From Spirochaetaceae bacterium (GTDB taxonomy: Bacteria > Spirochaetota > Leptospiria > Leptospirales > Leptonemataceae), in contig PBUB01000014.1 in assembly GCA_002729885.1 (NCBI GenBank), positions 1 through 64,000 on the forward strand: a stretch of 64,000 bases of DNA, in the 5' to 3' direction. The notes beneath the pieces were generated by a model. The model made no database searches and was not told the origin of the DNA. It saw only the letters and a program-made list of their open reading frames with translations. Positions 44,251-52,452 of the stretch are shown in pieces (the first letter of the stretch is position 1; the number at the start of each line of letters is the position of its first letter). A program made the translations under genes and the position numbers.

Positions 44251-45609
44251 TCATGCAACTCTGGAAGCCATAGCAGGCTCGCGAAGATCCGAGCTACTTT
44301 TTCCTGGATACAGATGCATTTCTTCAGATTCGTAATCCTGCACAGTCAATGTAAATGTTGTGCGATATTTCAAGACGATCAGAATACTGATTGCTGCAGC
44401 GGCAACCACTCCATAGGCAACAGGCATATTGGGAGTGAGATAGAGAAGCCACTGAGGATTATCTACCGAAAAGACAGCAAATACTCCAATGGCGATAAGG
44501 CGCAATGGTTCCATAAAACGGGCCCATCGTTTACCTTCCAGGATACCGCCCAGGCAGATCAATGAGATCGTTGTCGCTGCGGCAACTCCTCCAATCTGCC
44601 ACATGTTGAAAGCATCAACCTTTAGAAGGACAGCGAAGGTCAGTGCTGTCATGGATGCGAACCAGATCAGACTATACACCGAAAGAATGGGAGGTACGGT
44701 GACATCGAATTTCTGGTAGGAATCCGCCTCCAGCTCTGGAGCAACTTTGGGTCCTCCCATTTCCTCTGGCATCCACCCTGGATGTTTGAACCAGACCAGA
44801 ATCTTATCCTTCCAGCGTGGAGCTGCCACGGCAATGTCCCACATTTCCTTCCAGTATTGCAGGTTGGCCCAGAACGGATTAAAGCTCTTGAATGGCTTTA
44901 CTGTTCCGTATACAGGCTCTTCTTCCTCTTGCTGGAATGTGCCAAACATTTTGTCCCAGATAATAAATGTACCTGCATGGTTCTTATCCAGGTATTTGGG
45001 GTTCTTGCCATGATGCACTCGATGGTGCGATGGGGTATTCATGAAGCTTTCCAGAAAACCCATGCGACCAATCACTCGCGTATGAATCCAGAATTGATAG
45101 ATAAGGCTGAGGCCTCCGTTGGCCAGCATCACCGCCGGATGGAATCCCAGAAATGCTAGAGGTAAATAGAATGGCCATGTTACCAGACCACCAAAGGCAG
45201 ACTGTCGCAATGCAACAGTGAGATTGTACTCTTCACTTTGATGATGAACCACGTGTGTAGCCCAGAGAAAGTTAACCTCATGGCTCATGCGATGAGCCCA
45301 GTAGTATGCCAGGTCATACAGCACAAAGCAGGCCCCGAAAGTTACGACCATTCCCAGCTCCCAGCTTGGCTGCGCCGGAAGATCAAAGAATCGCAGATGG
45401 TCATACACCAGCCAGTACACATAAACCGAAGCAGCGGCGCTTAGCAGACCAAACAATCGGTTCAGGACACCGGTGCCCAGATCGGCGATGGAGTCGTTCA
45501 ATCGATAAAGCTTGGCCCCTTTGATTGCTCCGTAGAGCAACTCCAGCCCAATAAGCAAAAAGAAAAACGGTATAGCAAAAGTCACAAATTCAGGAAATTT
45601 CGGATCCAT
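44251..45609 (-). CDS. Sterol desaturase / fatty acid hydroxylase family protein (paralog 2)
   Basis: A 452-aa membrane di-iron enzyme, paralog of the gene at 10947-12122. Start chosen at the ATG at 45609, which has GGGGGA about 8 bases upstream; starting at 45648 would place the start inside the operator. Histidine clusters HRMSHE, HVVHHQSEE and HHRVHH, then DKNHAGTFIIWDKMFGTF, match its paralog nearly residue for residue. It has an extra 60-residue C-terminal part with two more hydrophobic segments and an acidic end (DYESEEMHLYPG). Shared operator and motifs suggest the same lipid pathway under common control. Substrate unknown; alkylglycerol monooxygenase-like activity is one option. Confidence 0.9.
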   Translation of the reverse strand: MDPKFPEFVTFAIPFFFLLIGLELLYGAIKGAKLYRLNDSIADLGTGVLNRLFGLLSAAASVYVYWLVYDHLRFFDLPAQPSWELGMVVTFGACFVLYDLAYYWAHRMSHEVNFLWATHVVHHQSEEYNLTVALRQSAFGGLVTWPFYLPLAFLGFHPAVMLANGGLSLIYQFWIHTRVIGRMGFLESFMNTPSHHRVHHGKNPKYLDKNHAGTFIIWDKMFGTFQQEEEEPVYGTVKPFKSFNPFWANLQYWKEMWDIAVAAPRWKDKILVWFKHPGWMPEEMGGPKVAPELEADSYQKFDVTVPPILSVYSLIWFASMTALTFAVLLKVDAFNMWQIGGVAAATTISLICLGGILEGKRWARFMEPLRLIAIGVFAVFSVDNPQWLLYLTPNMPVAYGVVAAAAISILIVLKYRTTFTLTVQDYESEEMHLYPGKSSSDLREPAMASRVA

Positions 45610-45642
45610 AACATCATCCCCCATCCACAAAGTAGAGAAAAC

Positions 45643-45655
45643 TGACACGGTGTCA
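45643..45655. promoter_or_regulatory. Palindromic operator TGACA-CGG-TGTCA
   Basis: Same palindrome as at 12155-12167, again preceded by an A-run (AAAAC), 33 bp before the sterol desaturase paralog 2 start (32 bp before paralog 1). The conserved spacing and shared flank argue for a functional regulator site. Confidence 0.7.
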
Positions 45656-45991
45656 ACTTTTTTCCGGGCCGATCCCGGTGTATATCAGATTGGAAATCGC
45701 ACCAATTCAGGCCTCCGTCCAGAAAACCCCGGTATCCGCGGATTGAACAGATGCCGGGTTTCGAGCCCAACCCCGGACTCCAGGGCTTCACTCTACAGTA
45801 GACGGAAAAAGATAGAACAGGAATCATCATGAGCCTGGCTTCAGGGCCTGGTCTTAAGGAATTCAGAGGCAGCCGCATAGAGCCGTTGGATCATTTTAGT
45901 TAATCGGGAATTTCTCCCTGGCAGCATGAATCGAAGAAAGGGCCACCTTTCCTTTATTTTCTGGAATCGGATGCATGGAAGTTGAGCGCAT
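45656..45991 (+). other. Intergenic region, no gene seen
   Basis: About 340 bp upstream of sterol desaturase paralog 2 and beyond the OYE terminator. Open frames here lack ribosome sites and recognisable content. It must contain the promoter of the desaturase gene, but I could not place it beyond the operator. Confidence 0.5.
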
Positions 45992-46025
45992 AGAAACCGG
46001 TACCGGCGATGGGCGCCGGTACCGG
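45992..46025 (-). terminator. Strong terminator hairpin of the OYE gene
   Basis: A perfect 12-bp stem (CCGGTACCGGCG with CGCCGGTACCGG; loop of 5) lies 19 bp past the reductase stop. On the minus strand it is followed by TTTCTATG. The stem itself contains GGTACC palindromes. Confidence 0.75.
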
Positions 46026-46043
46026 AATAGATTCTGATTTGGA

Positions 46044-47132
46044 TCAGCTTTTCGCAGCAAGCACTGGATAGTCCAGGTATCCTTTCTCGCCTGGAGTATA
46101 AAAGGTCGCCATATCCGGTTCGTTTAGCTCTTCCCCCTGCTGAATACGCTCCGGAAGATCTGGATTCGCCAGAAATGGACGACCGAATGCCACCAGATCC
46201 CCCCGCCCTTCTTCCAGGGCAGAATTGGCCAGAGCGCCATCGAATCCGCCGCTGAGGATCAAGGTACCGGAATACTTCTCGCGAATCGCATCAACCGTTC
46301 GCTGCTCCGGCTGCGGAGCACCCATGGGGGAATGATCCACAAGATGCACGTAAACCGGATTTAGATCATTTAGCCCCTGGATCAGGGAAACGTATTGATC
46401 GTGAATCTCATCGTGCCGTTCCAGATCATTAAACACACCATAAGGAGAAAGACGGATACCGGTCCTTTGAGACCCAATGGCATCGATGATGGCCCGGGTT
46501 ACTTCCAGGGCGAAGCGATTACGGTTCTCGATGGAGCCACCATACCGGTCCGTTCTCTGATTCGCAGATGGATGCAGGAATTGCTCTACCAGGTAACCGT
46601 TTGCGCCATGGATTTCCACTCCATCAAAACCTGCCTCAATAGCATTTCGCGCCGCACTCACGTATTCCTGGATCGCATCCTGGATGTCTCTTTCGGTCAT
46701 TTCAACAGGCACAGGATGCGGTTGCGGCCCCTGGGTATCTGTGTACATATCACCTTTCGCGGCGATAGGAGACGGACCCAGAACCTTTCCGTCCGCAGGA
46801 AGATTGTCCGCATGACCGATGCGCCCTGTATGCATCAATTGAACAAATATCTTGCCGCCAGCCGAATGGACAGAATCTGTAACGTTACGCCATCCAGATA
46901 TCTGCTCTGCGGAAAATATCCCAGGAATTCTAGGGTAACCAAGTCCATTCTTTGAGGGGGAAGTGCCTTCAGTTATGATTAATCCTGCGCCGGATCGCTG
47001 TTCATAATATCTGGCCACAATATCTCCCGGTATGTTATCTATACTTCGATTGCGGGTCATCGGAGCCATTACCATGCGGTTCTTGAGCTCTATTTCTCCG
47101 AGTTTGTAAGATTTAAAAAGTGTGTTCATCAA
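46044..47132 (-). CDS. Old Yellow Enzyme-type alkene reductase (NemA/XenA-B like)
   Basis: A 362-aa FMN-dependent NAD(P)H oxidoreductase that reduces activated C=C bonds, maleimides or nitro compounds. Signatures: LKNRMVMAPMTRNRS (FMN-binding MAPMTR with the classical OYE Thr), the AGLIITEGTS strand, FVQLMHTGRI(G)HADNLP, and FDGVEIHGANGYLVEQFL with HPSANQRTDRYGGSIENR. Here the catalytic H-x-A-N pair (HGAN) marks it as classical N-ethylmaleimide reductase type. ILSGGFDGALA and DLVAFGRPFLANPDLPER are the C-terminal phosphate-binding parts. ATG at 47132 or 47129. A single-gene unit closed by a strong terminator. Confidence 0.95.
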   Translation of the reverse strand: MMNTLFKSYKLGEIELKNRMVMAPMTRNRSIDNIPGDIVARYYEQRSGAGLIITEGTSPSKNGLGYPRIPGIFSAEQISGWRNVTDSVHSAGGKIFVQLMHTGRIGHADNLPADGKVLGPSPIAAKGDMYTDTQGPQPHPVPVEMTERDIQDAIQEYVSAARNAIEAGFDGVEIHGANGYLVEQFLHPSANQRTDRYGGSIENRNRFALEVTRAIIDAIGSQRTGIRLSPYGVFNDLERHDEIHDQYVSLIQGLNDLNPVYVHLVDHSPMGAPQPEQRTVDAIREKYSGTLILSGGFDGALANSALEEGRGDLVAFGRPFLANPDLPERIQQGEELNEPDMATFYTPGEKGYLDYPVLAAKS

Positions 47133-47342
47133 TTCTCCCCGGCCCGTTCCAGGCCTGTTTGAATGGTTAGTATCCCGGGAAGCGAAAAGGTTACAGAAAA
47201 AACGACGAACAGGGAGAAAGCTTCATTGATCTCCAGGAAGTGTGATGTGTTCCGCTCAGAGACGCGGTCCAGATTCAGAGCAGCCAGGTCGCAAAAGACA
47301 TGACTGCTCTAACTCCAGTTTAAAGATATCTGAGGTGATCTG

Positions 47343-49745
47343 CTATTGACGATACTGCATGAAGTAAGTGCAGGTTCGCACCACCTCTTTGTAAAATTCT
47401 GTGTCGTCCATATCAGCCAGACGATCGAATTGAGTCTTCTGTTCATCTGCCAGAGTAATAGTATCCGGAGAAAAGTAGCCTGTATCGGCTGAATCCAGAT
47501 AAGCAATGGTTGCTATCATAAACCGGCTGGCCGCAATTAACTCCCGGTCCTTCGCAGTTGAAATCGCATTTTCGAAATAACCACGGGCCAGCTTCAATTG
47601 TGGATCGCCCACTTTGTCTGAGTACTCGTAGTATATGCTCCAGTCCGTATCTACTGCAGACCACCAGTTGCCAAAATGACTCATGTTGAATTGAGCAAGA
47701 CCCATGCGATAGTAGGCCCGGGCAGATTTGTCCCCTGTCTGGCTTTTCGCTTCCTTTTGAAGCTCCTGCATTCGAAGCGCAATGGCATACGAATTGTAAT
47801 CGCTGGCTTTCTTTCCTGAAGCGAATTTCTCTGAAAACGGATTATCGAAAGGACCGGCTTCGATTCTCTCGGAATAATACATTTCAATTTCGTCTTTCTT
47901 GAGCTTCTTCAGAGCATTAACAGCTCCCTCGTAGTCACCTGCTTTCAAGCGTCGAGCTCCCAGACGAGAGACGACGGTGGCCAGAGTGGCATTTGAGATT
48001 TCGATTAACTTTTTCTCATAGGCGCCGGCCGGCTTTCGCATCACATTTTCGGCTTTCTCCAGGGCAGAAAAAGCGTATGTGTTGATGGATGTTCCGCTAT
48101 AAATCTGAGAAACATCCGGCTCCCAGAGGAGAGCTTCCCCTTCTTCACCGGCCTTCATATGCAGATTCACCATATTTCTATGCAATAAGAGTCGAGCGGC
48201 ATGGTCCGACCATCGACATCCATAATCCGAAGACTCATCCGTTTCTTTAATGGATGCATAATCTTGCAGAATCAGTTTCTTTAGTTCTTCATCTGGATTC
48301 TTCTTTTCAGCAGAGACATTGAGCAGGTTAATTCGCCGCTTCTGTAGCCGCACGAAAGGAGACTCGGAAGGATTCACCAGGGAATGACTCAGAGAAGAGC
48401 GAGCAGCAGAATGCTGGCCCAAAAGCATCTGTAAGTAGCCCTGAGCCAGCTTCCAGGTGCCTGGAGATCTGGTCTTTTTTCCTTCTGCAGTCTTTCCAAT
48501 GAAATCCGCCAGGTCCTTCATATACTTCTGCTCTTCAGCAGGGATTTTCGCAATAGGGCTGGCTTCCAGAGGAGGAACAATCCAGTGCCATACCTTCATA
48601 AGAAATGCAGATATCGAAAACCCGGAATCCTGTTCGTTGCCGGAGGCGATGTCCCTTCCATGGGATCTACGGGGAAGGTTCCCGGCATCATAGTAGAGAG
48701 GTCCTTCCAATCGATCTTCCAGTCGGTCAATTTCCCGAATCAGCATATAATCCAGGGCTGGATCTCCAGGAAACATTTCCGTCATTTGCTTGATCAATGC
48801 AAGGTTGGGTTCCGCATTGGAGAAGAATCGCAGCAGAATTAAAGCCTTCTTTTCCTCCCGCGAAGCTTTCGCAAATGCAGCATCATAGGCTCCTTTGGTG
48901 GCCCAGTATCTATCGAAATCCAGTGAAACTCGAAGCATCATCTCGGGCTCTTGAGCAGACATCCGGGCCAGAACCCCCAGACCGTTTGCGGTCTGATTAT
49001 TCTTTAGTAGAGCACCCGCCTCCAGATGAAGGATTCTAAAATATAGGGGGTCCGTGGCCTTTAAACCGCCAGGTAGCTGGCTCAGGATTTTTAGAGCGCG
49101 AGAATGCTGTCCTGAATAATGAGCCAATCTCATGGCTTGGTACAGATAGCGAACCTTCAGGTTTCGATCCTTCTGCTGTGAAGATTGCTTCAAAGCATTT
49201 CCAATGTAGCTCTCTGCCTTTTCCGGAGATAATGGCTCCGGCGTTTCCCAGTAGTTGCTGGGTGCAACCAGTGGCTCAACGGATTTCGCATAGAGGATGT
49301 AGCCCAGAATGTCGGACTGGCCTTTAGATGTGAGACGACCGGGAATGGAATCCGGATTCTTACTCGCCTTCTTGATTTCATCTGCAGAAAGTCTGTAGAT
49401 CAGCGAATCCAGGGCTGCGGAATCCGAGGTGATCCCGGCACGATCCTTTAGAAGAGCGGCCCAGTTTTCCAGATTTCGATCTACATACTTTGCTCCCTTT
49501 GGAGCATCGCAGGTACCGGCCAGCTGATCCAGGACTGACAGATATTCATTTTCTTGCCCATCCGGAAACAGGGCTGCGGTGATTTGCAGTGGTCTGAATA
49601 TTCGGAGGGGATCTGGCTCGCCAGCACCGCAGGGCCAGATCCGGGAAGGGGATACCAGAACCAGTAGAACCCCGACCATCAATGTATTACGAAGATATAT
49701 CAGCGAAGAATTCAGCAGGAAGCCGCTAGTCAGAACACGATGCAT
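47343..49745 (-). CDS. Large exported alpha-helical repeat protein of unknown function
   Basis: About 800 aa; I do not recognise the family. The start is uncertain: ATG at 49745 (20-base overlap with the upstream gene), TTG at 49781 or ATG at 49679 are all in frame. All versions contain a hydrophobic stretch (LMVGVLLVLVSPSRIWPCGA) that looks like a signal sequence. The remainder is mostly helical with TPR-like elements, for example YLYQAMRLAHYSGQHSRALK, RRLKAGDYEGAVNALKKLK and YYRMGLAQFNMSHFG. Two segments (about 410-450) have Trp-rich sequence. It overlaps the DUF3142-like gene, so the two are co-translated and may act together at the envelope. Confidence 0.7.
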   Translation of the reverse strand: MHRVLTSGFLLNSSLIYLRNTLMVGVLLVLVSPSRIWPCGAGEPDPLRIFRPLQITAALFPDGQENEYLSVLDQLAGTCDAPKGAKYVDRNLENWAALLKDRAGITSDSAALDSLIYRLSADEIKKASKNPDSIPGRLTSKGQSDILGYILYAKSVEPLVAPSNYWETPEPLSPEKAESYIGNALKQSSQQKDRNLKVRYLYQAMRLAHYSGQHSRALKILSQLPGGLKATDPLYFRILHLEAGALLKNNQTANGLGVLARMSAQEPEMMLRVSLDFDRYWATKGAYDAAFAKASREEKKALILLRFFSNAEPNLALIKQMTEMFPGDPALDYMLIREIDRLEDRLEGPLYYDAGNLPRRSHGRDIASGNEQDSGFSISAFLMKVWHWIVPPLEASPIAKIPAEEQKYMKDLADFIGKTAEGKKTRSPGTWKLAQGYLQMLLGQHSAARSSLSHSLVNPSESPFVRLQKRRINLLNVSAEKKNPDEELKKLILQDYASIKETDESSDYGCRWSDHAARLLLHRNMVNLHMKAGEEGEALLWEPDVSQIYSGTSINTYAFSALEKAENVMRKPAGAYEKKLIEISNATLATVVSRLGARRLKAGDYEGAVNALKKLKKDEIEMYYSERIEAGPFDNPFSEKFASGKKASDYNSYAIALRMQELQKEAKSQTGDKSARAYYRMGLAQFNMSHFGNWWSAVDTDWSIYYEYSDKVGDPQLKLARGYFENAISTAKDRELIAASRFMIATIAYLDSADTGYFSPDTITLADEQKTQFDRLADMDDTEFYKEVVRTCTYFMQYRQ

Positions 49746-50817
49746 GGCTACAAGAAGCGCCGGATATGCGAAAAAGGTCAATCAGGTCTTTTTTTTCCGA
49801 ATCGCTCTTTGTAGAATCGTAATCAAAAATAATAAGAGTGCGATTATCGGAATCCAGCAGCCTGGAAAGAATTCTGAGAACCTCCAGACGCGCGCAGGAG
49901 TCCACCTTCTCCGTCCGCATTTCCGTGCCCTCCGGAAGCCTGTGGCCATCCAGGGTCACCGGCTCTGAAAAAATGAAATTTCTCCCCTTGTGCTCCACCG
50001 GCAGGTCGACCATCGTTTTCTCGGTTACATCGTGAATCAAAGCATGAAAGGATCCATGCACGAAGGCGACGCCCCAGTGAAAATCCGGAAGTGCAATATC
50101 CAGAGGAATGGGGTATTGCAGCGTCCAGTCTCCCTGTAGATAGCTGGCCGCAAGGTCCGTTCTAAAAATGGAGTTGGTTTCTGTCGGATTGCTTAATTCT
50201 CCCATGTTGTAAATCATCAGGGTGCCCCTGTCTGCAGGAGGGACTCCGGTACTGCGAAAATACTTTAACTGATGTAATCGAATTGTGGAACTGATAGTCA
50301 CCGGGCCCTGCTCCGTATGTTTCGCTTTTTTTCGCAGGGATTCCAGTAGAGAGAAATATGCGATGCGGGTGGAAGGTGTCCAATCGCAATCCAGCTGAAT
50401 CTCAGAAACGGGTCCTCCCATCCTGCGAACCAGACTCCAGATATTTTCTGCCAGCGCATCAATCCCTTCTTGATCCAGACCTTTCAGGGCAGCCACGGTA
50501 ATGTAGATGACGGGAATCACCCTCGCATCCGTGTCCAGTGAGTTGCGGATCCCCACAGGTCTGGGCCCCTCAGGGGCGGCCACTACATCGAAGAATCTAA
50601 CATAGAGCGTTTCCACACCATAGGCCTTGAGCTCCGAAAGTCCTGGAAGTGAGCCTCGAACCTGCCAGTGGTAGAAGGCGCCTCTGTCTGCCAGCGGAAA
50701 GTTTTCCTGGCTCAGCGCGGAGCAATCCCGAGCAGTATCAATTTCTGCAACTGAGCCCTCCTCACAGAAAGTTAGAGCCGGAAGCAAGAAGATCGCCAGC
50801 AGTAAATATCGAGGCAT
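49726..50817 (-). CDS. Exported DUF3142-like protein
   Basis: A 363-aa protein beginning at the ATG at 50817 with signal MPRYLLLAIFLLPALTFC (possible lipoprotein Cys18); a GTG at 50865 is less likely. The mature part looks like a divergent TIM-barrel hydrolase-like domain: FYHWQVRGSLPGLSELKAYG, LYVRFFDV, VSEIQLDCDWTPSTRIAYFS, TISSTIRLHQLKYF and GVPPADRGTLMIYNMGEL. This resembles my memory of DUF3142. The C-terminal 100 residues may bind a ligand. No catalytic function is established for the family. It is divergent from the APH-type kinase gene (starts 117 bp apart) and overlaps the next gene by 20 bases. Confidence 0.7.
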   Translation of the reverse strand: MPRYLLLAIFLLPALTFCEEGSVAEIDTARDCSALSQENFPLADRGAFYHWQVRGSLPGLSELKAYGVETLYVRFFDVVAAPEGPRPVGIRNSLDTDARVIPVIYITVAALKGLDQEGIDALAENIWSLVRRMGGPVSEIQLDCDWTPSTRIAYFSLLESLRKKAKHTEQGPVTISSTIRLHQLKYFRSTGVPPADRGTLMIYNMGELSNPTETNSIFRTDLAASYLQGDWTLQYPIPLDIALPDFHWGVAFVHGSFHALIHDVTEKTMVDLPVEHKGRNFIFSEPVTLDGHRLPEGTEMRTEKVDSCARLEVLRILSRLLDSDNRTLIIFDYDSTKSDSEKKDLIDLFRISGASCSHASCSD

Positions 50818-50933
50818 ACCGGCCAATGAAATCAGAAAGGGAAAAAGGACAAGCGAAAGGATCACTTGACAGTCCGGCTATCGGTGAGCAGCCTTCGAAG
50901 GCGCAGGTCTGGAATGCTGCGCCGGGAAGTGCC

Positions 50934-51950
50934 ATGACAGTAGAAGAACTAAAAAAAACCCTGGAGCCCTGGTTGAAAGGTCACTTTCAATCAGCCGTGA
51001 AGATCTACGATGTCATCCCTCTGAGTGGAGGGGCCTGCCAGGAAAACAGTCTTCTGGAACTGGACGTAGAAGATGGTCCCAGAAAAGGCAGCCACCGACT
51101 GGTACTGCGATCGGATCGAGGTAGTTCCCTTTTTTCCAGTTTAAATAGAAAGCAAGAATTTGAAGTAGCCAGGGCAGCTTTCGAAGCAGGGACGAAGACT
51201 CCTGAGCCCTTCTTTTATGAAATGGATGAGGCAGTGCTGGGTAAACCGTTCTCTTTGATGGAATGGATTCCGGGCAAAGCCACCGGTCGGTATATTGTGA
51301 AGGACAACTCATTGAAAGAGGTCCGAAAGACATTGCCGGATAGCCTGGCGGAGCATCTGGCACACATTCACTCCGTAAAGGCCGGAACCAAAGGCCTGGA
51401 TTTCTTAAATATGCCGGAGGAGAGCCCGGCCCTGGAAGGATGCAAAGAGATGCGCAGCGAAATGAACAAGTTGCAAGAAGCACATCCGGGCATGGAACTG
51501 GCATTAAACTGGCTGGAAGTAAATGCTTACGGAACCGATGAGCTGGTTCTGGTTCATGGGGATTTTCGCACGGGTAACTTTATGGTAAGTCCGGAAGGAC
51601 TTCATGGTATCCTGGACTGGGAATTCGCTCACTTTGGAGACCGGCATGAAGACATCAGCTGGCTCTGTATGAGGGACTGGAGATTCGGAAAACTGAATCT
51701 GGAGGCCGGTGGAATCTCCAGAAGAGAAGATTTCTATGCAGCCTACGAAAAGCATTCCGGCATCAAAGTGGACCCGGAAAAGGTGCGATACTGGGAAGTG
51801 ATGGGTAATCTCAGATGGGCCGGGGGTGCGGCCGCCCAGGCAGAGAGACATCTAAGCGGAAAAACAAAAGGCATTGAGCTGGCTTCCATTGGAAGACGAG
51901 TGGCGGAAATGGAATACGAAATGCTTCGATTGATTGAAAACGCTGCGTGA
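50934..51950 (+). CDS. APH-type phosphotransferase (ACAD10/LvaA-like kinase)
   Basis: A 338-aa aminoglycoside-phosphotransferase-fold kinase. Start set at ATG 50934 (GGGAAG before it), where family homology begins; the ATG at 50826 would add a low-complexity 36 residues. LSGGACQENSLLELDV and HRLVLRSDRG are the N-lobe, FSLMEWIPG is the hinge region, VHGDFRTGNFMV is the catalytic loop (H-G-D-x-x-x-x-N) and GILDWEFAHFGD is the DFG-equivalent (D-W-E). This branch lacks aminoglycoside resistance features and is the type fused to ACAD domains in ACAD10/11. A DUF6285-like gene follows after 66 bp, as lvaB follows lvaA in Pseudomonas putida, where the pair phosphorylates 4-hydroxyacyl-CoA. A similar substrate is inferred. 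Confidence 0.88.
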   Translation: MTVEELKKTLEPWLKGHFQSAVKIYDVIPLSGGACQENSLLELDVEDGPRKGSHRLVLRSDRGSSLFSSLNRKQEFEVARAAFEAGTKTPEPFFYEMDEAVLGKPFSLMEWIPGKATGRYIVKDNSLKEVRKTLPDSLAEHLAHIHSVKAGTKGLDFLNMPEESPALEGCKEMRSEMNKLQEAHPGMELALNWLEVNAYGTDELVLVHGDFRTGNFMVSPEGLHGILDWEFAHFGDRHEDISWLCMRDWRFGKLNLEAGGISRREDFYAAYEKHSGIKVDPEKVRYWEVMGNLRWAGGAAAQAERHLSGKTKGIELASIGRRVAEMEYEMLRLIENAA

Positions 51951-52016
51951 ATTTAGCTCGCCCCCTTTTTATGCTACACGGGGGGATTGAGATTAGAACA
52001 GAGAAGAGGAGAAATC

Positions 52017-52415
52017 ATGCAATATAGACCGGAAGCGGCAGATCTATGCGAAGCCATCGCAGATTATCTTTTGAAGGAAGTAATGCCAGCGGTAAAGGAA
52101 TCCGATGAGCTGGCCTACAAAGCGCTGGTAAGCTGGAACATGCTGGGTGTTGTGGCCCGAGAACTTCGAGATGAAGAGGATCTGGTACGATCCGAGGCCG
52201 GGCGTTTGCATCAAATCCTGGATGAGCCTGGCCTGGAAGAGCTGGAAACCCTGGTGGACGTAAAGCAGCGCATCACCGAACTGAATGAAAAGCTGGCAAA
52301 TAAGATTCGCACAGAGAAGTTAGCGGACCCCTCAAGTCAGATCTGGGCCCATGTGCGTCAGACGCTGGTAGAGAATCTCAGCATTTCCAATCCGCGATTT
52401 CAAACCGAGGATTGA
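52017..52415 (+). CDS. Small DUF6285/LvaB-like protein
   Basis: A 132-aa all-helical cytosolic protein. The ATG at 52017 has GAGGAGA 7 bases upstream; an upstream frame extension is not needed. Sequence YRPEAADLCEAIADYLLKEV opens an amphipathic helix, followed by AYKALVSWNMLGVVARELRD and acidic/Leu-rich helices (EEDLVRSEAGRLHQIL), the pattern I associate with DUF6285 (P.a..L..A...FL, N.L.iv.REL). Such genes are habitually beside APH-type kinase and ACAD genes; in the levulinate pathway LvaB is the essential small partner of kinase LvaA. Equating this protein with LvaB is an inference to be tested. It lies between the kinase and a histidine phosphatase gene. Confidence 0.8.
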   Translation: MQYRPEAADLCEAIADYLLKEVMPAVKESDELAYKALVSWNMLGVVARELRDEEDLVRSEAGRLHQILDEPGLEELETLVDVKQRITELNEKLANKIRTEKLADPSSQIWAHVRQTLVENLSISNPRFQTED

Positions 52416-52452
52416 CTTTTCATTTTTCGAGCCCATCTCTCCCATTCCATAC

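Noticed and set aside
45582-45878. 98-aa minus-strand frame before sterol desaturase paralog 2
   Set aside because: It overlaps the operator and the true start, contains no domain, and has no ribosome site.
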